From a virus: a stretch of DNA of 33,681 nt. Positions 29,814-33,681 of the stretch are shown here, piece by piece. Position numbers and translations under genes: made by a program. The stretch is from positions 1-33,681 of IMG/VR virus record IMGVR_UViG_3300044846_002188. The stretch is one strand, 5' to 3'. Below the pieces are notes generated by a model. It was not told where the DNA came from. It did no database searches and saw only the letters and a program-made list of their open reading frames with translations. Positions within the stretch are counted from its first letter, which is position 1. Each line of letters opens with the position of its first letter.

Positions 29814-30700
29814 TTGAACGCCAACTAATTGAATGGCAACCTGAAAAGGATCGCGCAAAACGCTTTGCTGATCTCTTGAATGGTCATGGCAATGACTTTG
29901 CTATACGCGATGCGGAAACCGGTGTTATCAGCGTCGTTCAAAAACAAATTGACTTGGCGAATGTGATTGACCTGCCAAAGTTGTTGCGCCATCTCCGGCT
30001 CAAAGGTTTCTATACGCAAGCCAAAGAAGGCTCAATGCAGAGAGCATCGGGAATAAAAGCGAAGGAACAATGGTTTGGATACATACCGCCAGACACTTTG
30101 AAGCGTCGGTATGCCATCAACCGGTCAGGGCTATATAAAAAGAACGCCGAACTAGGTTTCACCCTTGAAGGACTAACTCCGGTGATGTGGGACGCGTTGC
30201 GCGAGATCGCGCCGGAACAGACACAAGCTCATGAAGAATTGGTTGCGGAGAACATTCACCGTGACTGGTGGCTAGGTGATTGCCCATTCACTTCGGGCAT
30301 TATCAACCATACAAACGTTCTGCCATACCACAAGGACAGTGGCAATCTCCAAGGCAGTTGGTCAATGATGTTGGCATTGCGCAAAGGTGATGAAGGTGGC
30401 GCGCTACACATTCCTGAATACAACGAAACACTTGCTATCCCTGATTGCTCGGTTACTTTCTTCAACGGACAGAAATACTGGCACGGTGTTACACCAATAT
30501 CGTTGCGTGATCGTGACGCGTATCGTTTCACAATGGTTTGGTATGTCAAAGACCGCATCAAATACTGTTTGTCACGTGAAGAAGAACTACATCGTGCAGC
30601 ATCAACCGCCACAAAAGGCAACAAAAGCGTAACCGCGAAACGAAAAAGCGTTGCGGAAGCAAAAAGGAATCAAGATGGAACAGGGAAGCCTGTGGAATGA
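29804..30700 (+). CDS. TET/JBP-type 2-oxoglutarate Fe(II) dioxygenase
   Basis: A 298-residue enzyme predicted to oxidise the methyl group of a base (thymine or 5-methylcytosine) in DNA to hydroxymethyl. The double-stranded beta-helix core is visible: NHTNVLPYHKDSGN with iron ligands H176 and D178, SWSMMLALRKGDEGGALHIP, a third ligand H227 in YWHGVTPI, and the 2-oxoglutarate-binding arginine R241 in AYRFTMVWY. KDRIKYCLSREEEL after the core is typical of the phage TET/JBP group. The N-terminal about 110 residues may bind DNA. A basic, low-complexity tail ends the protein. No cytosine methyltransferase is in the window, which favours thymine as substrate. Confidence 0.85.
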   Translation: MEIVERQLIEWQPEKDRAKRFADLLNGHGNDFAIRDAETGVISVVQKQIDLANVIDLPKLLRHLRLKGFYTQAKEGSMQRASGIKAKEQWFGYIPPDTLKRRYAINRSGLYKKNAELGFTLEGLTPVMWDALREIAPEQTQAHEELVAENIHRDWWLGDCPFTSGIINHTNVLPYHKDSGNLQGSWSMMLALRKGDEGGALHIPEYNETLAIPDCSVTFFNGQKYWHGVTPISLRDRDAYRFTMVWYVKDRIKYCLSREEELHRAASTATKGNKSVTAKRKSVAEAKRNQDGTGKPVE

Positions 30701-31553
30701 TTATGTTTCATTTCATACAGAACAAATAAAGTCTTGGGACATTGATCCGGTATATCCAGTTCTCAAATACATAAACAAAGACGTTGATAAAGAATCTGCC
30801 ATTTGGCTGACATTTCTACACGTCGCGTACTATCACATTGGATCCGCGTTGGCGGTGTGGCACGAATATCCGTATCCTGCCATTCCAAGCGATGACATGT
30901 TGAAACTTCCTTGCGGAACAGAACGACGCGCGCACCGCGATCCCGCCAAATTGAAGAAACATCTAACAGATCTCATAACGCGCGAACCATTATCTGAATT
31001 CGTCAATAGAGCCATCACAAACGATCCGCGCCGGTCTTGGGCACGTATGGAACTGATGCTTCAAACGATCTGGGGCAACGGACGTTGGGCAACGTTCAAG
31101 ACTTCCGAAATGTTGATGAAGGTAAATGATCTTGCGCTTGAAGCAACAGATATGGGACACAAGAACGGATCCGGCTCAAAGCACGGTTTGAAGCTCTTGT
31201 ACCCTAATGCGCCAATGGGTAACTCAAAGCGCGACATTGCCATTCTTGACAAGATCTCTGATGAATTGGTTGAACGGCTAATAGATGCTGGCGCACCGGC
31301 AACTTTGGAAACGGCAGAAACATCTTTGTGTGACTTCCATTCAATGCTTGAAGGCAGGTATTACGTCGGATACGACATTGACGCCATGTTGAAACAATTG
31401 CGTGGTGTACCATCACCACTAACAGAAAAAGCATTTGAAGCAAGGTGCGCCACCATACCGGTGCAGTATCTTGGAGAGATCAACGGTTGGGAGACGACAG
31501 ACGATGAACGAAAACGCGCATACAAACAACGACGCGCAGTCCTTTACCGTTAG
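30675..31553 (+). CDS. Amino acid:DNA transferase (aGPT-PPlase-like)
   Basis: A 292-residue helical protein whose pattern fits the alpha-glutamyl/putrescinyl-thymine pyrophosphorylase-like (amino acid:DNA transferase) family: AIWLTFLHVAYYHIGSALAV, NDPRRSWARMELML (about 116-129), GNGRWATFKTSEML (134-147), and ETSLCDFHSM followed by GRYYVGYDIDAML (about 215-239). These enzymes have a DNA-glycosylase-like fold and replace an activated phosphate on 5-hydroxymethyluracil in DNA by an amino acid or amine. AAAAGGAA sits 7 bases upstream of ATG 30675, inside the dioxygenase gene. Assignment is by motif memory and by the company of dioxygenase, kinase, flavoprotein and acetyltransferase. Confidence 0.72.
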   Translation: MEQGSLWNDYVSFHTEQIKSWDIDPVYPVLKYINKDVDKESAIWLTFLHVAYYHIGSALAVWHEYPYPAIPSDDMLKLPCGTERRAHRDPAKLKKHLTDLITREPLSEFVNRAITNDPRRSWARMELMLQTIWGNGRWATFKTSEMLMKVNDLALEATDMGHKNGSGSKHGLKLLYPNAPMGNSKRDIAILDKISDELVERLIDAGAPATLETAETSLCDFHSMLEGRYYVGYDIDAMLKQLRGVPSPLTEKAFEARCATIPVQYLGEINGWETTDDERKRAYKQRRAVLYR

Positions 31554-31968
31554 GACAGCCACAATTACAGATCGCGCCACTATTGAACTGATCGTTAGGC
31601 AATGCGGGAAACATGTTCGTGATTACTTCGGCATACGCAACTTGATTGACTTTTACCGCAAAGGCGAAGTGTTCATCGTTGAAGATCCTTCACCAATAGC
31701 ATTTGCTGTCGCCAAACCGTTGATACGTGAACAAGTAATCTCGCTATATGAGATAGGCGTTGTTCCACATAAACGCGGTCAGGGCATCGCAACCAAGCTC
31801 ATGTATCACATTGATACCTTGCACCCAGATCGCACTTGGCGGTTGGTTGTGAATGATGACAACGCACCGGCACGTATCGCATACGAACGCTTAGGGCTGA
31901 AAGCATACGCATACGACAAAACCAAAGGTGGCAGACCAATAGTCCGCATGGAAGGAAAACTACGTTGA
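31504..31968 (+). CDS. GNAT acetyltransferase of the modification cassette
   Basis: A 154-residue GNAT-fold protein. The acetyl-CoA loop is GVVPHKRGQGIATKLM (about 85-100, RGQGIA), followed by the conserved WRLVVNDDNAPARIAYERLG segment. The N-terminus is polar and asparagine-rich; ATG 31504 is chosen because the frame upstream belongs to the transferase gene. Together with the neighbouring enzymes a role in acetylating an amine placed on the modified base is likely, as acetyltransferases are known in phage thymidine hypermodification sets. Protein or small-molecule acetylation is an alternative. Confidence 0.85.
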   Translation: MNENAHTNNDAQSFTVRTATITDRATIELIVRQCGKHVRDYFGIRNLIDFYRKGEVFIVEDPSPIAFAVAKPLIREQVISLYEIGVVPHKRGQGIATKLMYHIDTLHPDRTWRLVVNDDNAPARIAYERLGLKAYAYDKTKGGRPIVRMEGKLR

Positions 31969-32777
31969 GGCAAATGATTATCGTCGGATCCGGCGTGGCT
32001 GGCTCATGCGCGCAAAGGATCGCGTCATACTATGGCTGGCAAACAACAGTGATAGATGATCTCCCGACAACGGCTGCTTCACGTGCAGCATTGGCAACGA
32101 TCCGCCCACAATGGCTTGGAGAGAACGGCAGGGAATGGGCGAAAGCATCGTGGCGTTGGTATGAACGTTGGGGTGTGAACATCACCCAACATGGCTTGGT
32201 ATCATCATGGAAGAAACCAGAACCAACACTTCAAAAGGATTGGTGGCTGGTTGAGCCAATCGGCGTACTCGTGATGCCAGATGTTATGGAACGCGTCATA
32301 GATGTGACCGGCACAACCGTCACGACAACCGAACAAACGTTCGTAGGCGACGCGGTACTTGTGGCTGTGGGGGCACATGATCCCAAGCTCTATGGCGACT
32401 TCAAACCAATGACCGGCTGCACGCTCTACAACAATCAAATAGAAATGTCCGGCGCGCCATTGCGTGTGCATCATCTAAGACCATTCCACGCGCTCACAGT
32501 GGCTCAACAAGGAGATACCGTCGTGTTGGGATCATCTATCCACCGCGAGATGGCAAAAGCCGAAGAAGAAGTGTGGCGTATGCTCACCGTCGCGGAAGAC
32601 ATTGGCATTGTGCCCAAGTCACACCAATGGATCATGCGCGGAAACACCAGAGCCACATCACCCAAAGCAACATTGCCCGAAGCAGGCAACCCTTCAACCG
32701 TGATTGGATCGTTGGGACGTTCCGGCTATGGCATCACACCACATGTCATTGAGCAATGGATCGTGAGCCTGACATGA
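31965..32777 (+). CDS. FAD-dependent oxidoreductase (amino-acid oxidase type)
   Basis: A 270-residue flavoprotein. The Rossmann dinucleotide motif is IIVGSGVAGS (G8-x-G10-x2-G13), with D31 closing the second strand in TTVIDD; VLVAVGAH (about 131-138) is the usual second FAD-contacting strand, and the C-terminal VIGSLGRSGYGITPHVIEQW resembles the final FAD motif of D-amino-acid/glycine oxidases. It is short for that family (usually over 330). TTG 31965 has AAGGAAAA at the right distance, better than ATG 31974. In known phage pathways a flavin-dependent lyase trims the amino acid attached to the base; this enzyme is the obvious candidate for that step. Confidence 0.82.
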   Translation: MRQMIIVGSGVAGSCAQRIASYYGWQTTVIDDLPTTAASRAALATIRPQWLGENGREWAKASWRWYERWGVNITQHGLVSSWKKPEPTLQKDWWLVEPIGVLVMPDVMERVIDVTGTTVTTTEQTFVGDAVLVAVGAHDPKLYGDFKPMTGCTLYNNQIEMSGAPLRVHHLRPFHALTVAQQGDTVVLGSSIHREMAKAEEEVWRMLTVAEDIGIVPKSHQWIMRGNTRATSPKATLPEAGNPSTVIGSLGRSGYGITPHVIEQWIVSLT

Positions 32778-33334
32778 TCGTTGTGTATCTCATTGGCGTG
32801 GCTGGCGTTGGTAAATCAACAACTGTAAAGGAATTGACTAACGAATGGTCATTGCGTATGGAAGCACCCAAACCATTCGCGCACCGACACTACGATACGC
32901 CACATGGCAGAGGAATCGTACTTGGCAAAGATGTTGAACCATTCGGCGGAACAGACACGCTCTCATGGACAGCCATCAACCACGTCGGTGACTTCTTCAA
33001 CGCTTGCGCACAGCGCAACGTACAACTAATCATCGGTGAAGGAGATCGCTTCGCTAATGGTAGGTTCTTTGACGAAGCATCAGCACACGGAACGTTGTTG
33101 TTGTTCAGTCTTGAAGCACCTGACGATGTGACCGAGGATCGCAGACAGGTACGTGCCACTACCTTCAACACTCCATTGCAGAACGCTACTTGGATTGCAG
33201 GCAGAAAAACAAAAACAACTACCCTTGCCGAGAGGTATAGAGCATTCCCCATAGATGCGACACAACCAACATCATCTGTTATTCAAACAATCAATAAAAG
33301 AATCAACCAATGCCTATTCAAAGACCATGCTTGA
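32774..33334 (+). CDS. P-loop kinase (5-hydroxymethyluracil DNA kinase-like)
   Basis: A 186-residue P-loop kinase. Walker A is GVAGVGKST (8-16), FGGTDTLSWTAI (about 57-68) is a distinctive segment of actinophage base-modification kinases, LIIGEGDRFANGRFF (86-99) carries acidic residues near the active site, and AGRKTK (142-147) supplies a basic lid. In hypermodification pathways such a kinase phosphorylates 5-hydroxymethyluracil in DNA so that the phosphate can be displaced. ATG 32774 overlaps the flavoprotein stop. Some deoxynucleotide kinases are similar, so the DNA-level role depends on context. Confidence 0.8.
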   Translation: MIVVYLIGVAGVGKSTTVKELTNEWSLRMEAPKPFAHRHYDTPHGRGIVLGKDVEPFGGTDTLSWTAINHVGDFFNACAQRNVQLIIGEGDRFANGRFFDEASAHGTLLLFSLEAPDDVTEDRRQVRATTFNTPLQNATWIAGRKTKTTTLAERYRAFPIDATQPTSSVIQTINKRINQCLFKDHA

Positions 33335-33612
33335 ACTGCAAGCAACTGACAACCAGAACAACCAGATGCGAGACATGCCAACGCCTATGGAACACCGCAC
33401 ACCCGAAACCAATTCGCAAGCACTACCAAGGCACATACCGCAAACGCGCCAAGCTCATACGCGACAACGCCACCCACTGCTGGCTATGCGGGAAAGCAGC
33501 CATTCACAACGATCCTTGGACAGCAGATCATGTGATAGCAGGAGATCCGGATTCACCCTTGGCACCGGCACACAGATCATGCAACAGCAGACGCGGAAAC
33601 ACACCTGTATGA
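33310..33612 (+). CDS. HNH endonuclease
   Basis: A 100-residue HNH nuclease. An N-terminal zinc ribbon (CLNC at 7-10, CETC at 20-23) is followed by a second pair C57-x2-C60, the catalytic TADHVIAG (D73, H74), PAHRSCN (H88, C91, N92) and SRRG. Such HNH proteins lie directly upstream of the terminase genes in many phages and take part in DNA packaging. It overlaps the kinase by 25 bases. If the contig ends join, it would sit about 130 bases before the small terminase gene. Confidence 0.9.
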   Translation: MPIQRPCLNCKQLTTRTTRCETCQRLWNTAHPKPIRKHYQGTYRKRAKLIRDNATHCWLCGKAAIHNDPWTADHVIAGDPDSPLAPAHRSCNSRRGNTPV

Positions 33613-33681
33613 ACATCACACCCCGACAACACGCATGCCCCCCGCCATACACATTTTTTCGTGGCACCCCGATTGACGCAC

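Noticed and set aside
1-33681. tRNA genes, CRISPR arrays, insertion sequences, integrase or attachment sites
   Set aside because: No cloverleaf-like segment, regularly spaced repeats, transposase, recombinase or repressor-like gene was seen. Gaps between genes are too short to hide most of these.

Overview
This 33.7 kb window reads as a (near-)complete genome of a small, apparently strictly lytic, siphovirus-type tailed phage of an actinobacterium. Every convincing gene is on the + strand, and stops and starts are packed together (ATGA, TAATG, GTGA overlaps). The host assignment rests on a WhiB-family regulator (23067-23342), a secreted Rpf/transglycosylase-like protein (24764-25249), and the general gene style of actinophages; a freshwater actinobacterium with moderate GC would fit, but that is inference. 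I see no integrase, excisionase, CI-like repressor, tRNA, CRISPR array or insertion sequence. The contig opens with the small terminase and closes with an HNH endonuclease. These two genes are commonly adjacent in such phages, so the ends probably join.

Layout. (1) 61-15368, virion genes: small and large terminase, small membrane protein, HK97-type portal, a three-part prohead protease, major capsid protein, head-tail connectors, tail tube protein, tail assembly chaperones joined by a -1 programmed frameshift at CCCTTTG, tape measure, two halves of a tail-tip protein, and two appendage/fibre proteins. (2) 15368-16675, lysis: several small membrane proteins, one tiny lipoprotein and an M15-like peptidase endolysin. 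(3) 16733-18298: a small unknown protein, a metallophosphoesterase and a small protein, ending in strong hairpins. (4) 18519-25249, early/replication genes: many tiny unknown proteins, YqaJ-type exonuclease, single-strand annealing-type protein, WhiB, PD-(D/E)XK resolvase-like nuclease, winged-helix replication protein, and the secreted Rpf-like protein. (5) 25396-28449: unknown proteins, a DUF932 protein and SSB. (6) 28452-33612: a GP88-family protein, then a ParB-like protein, a TET/JBP dioxygenase, an amino acid:DNA transferase (aGPT-PPlase-like), a GNAT acetyltransferase, an FAD oxidoreductase, a P-loop kinase and HNH.

The most interesting content is region 29202-33334, a compact thymidine hypermodification pathway: oxidation of thymine in DNA to 5-hydroxymethyluracil, phosphorylation, replacement of the phosphate by an amino acid, flavin-dependent trimming and acetylation. 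The set would suffice to make an acylated 5-aminomethyl-uracil-type base without a dUMP hydroxymethylase. The exact chemistry is inferred from enzyme families only.

The second is a repeated regulatory module found three times (18443-18498, 19574-19628, 25324-25376): a promoter-like TTGYCW-17 bp-NAGART followed 6-8 bp later by a small hairpin with an identical GTAAGGA loop. It would place a hairpin at the very 5' end of three early transcripts. No gene-free stretch exceeds 300 bp. The longest is 18299-18518, which holds two hairpins (one terminator-like) and the first promoter module. Positions 1-60 and 33613-33681 hold no gene that I can support.
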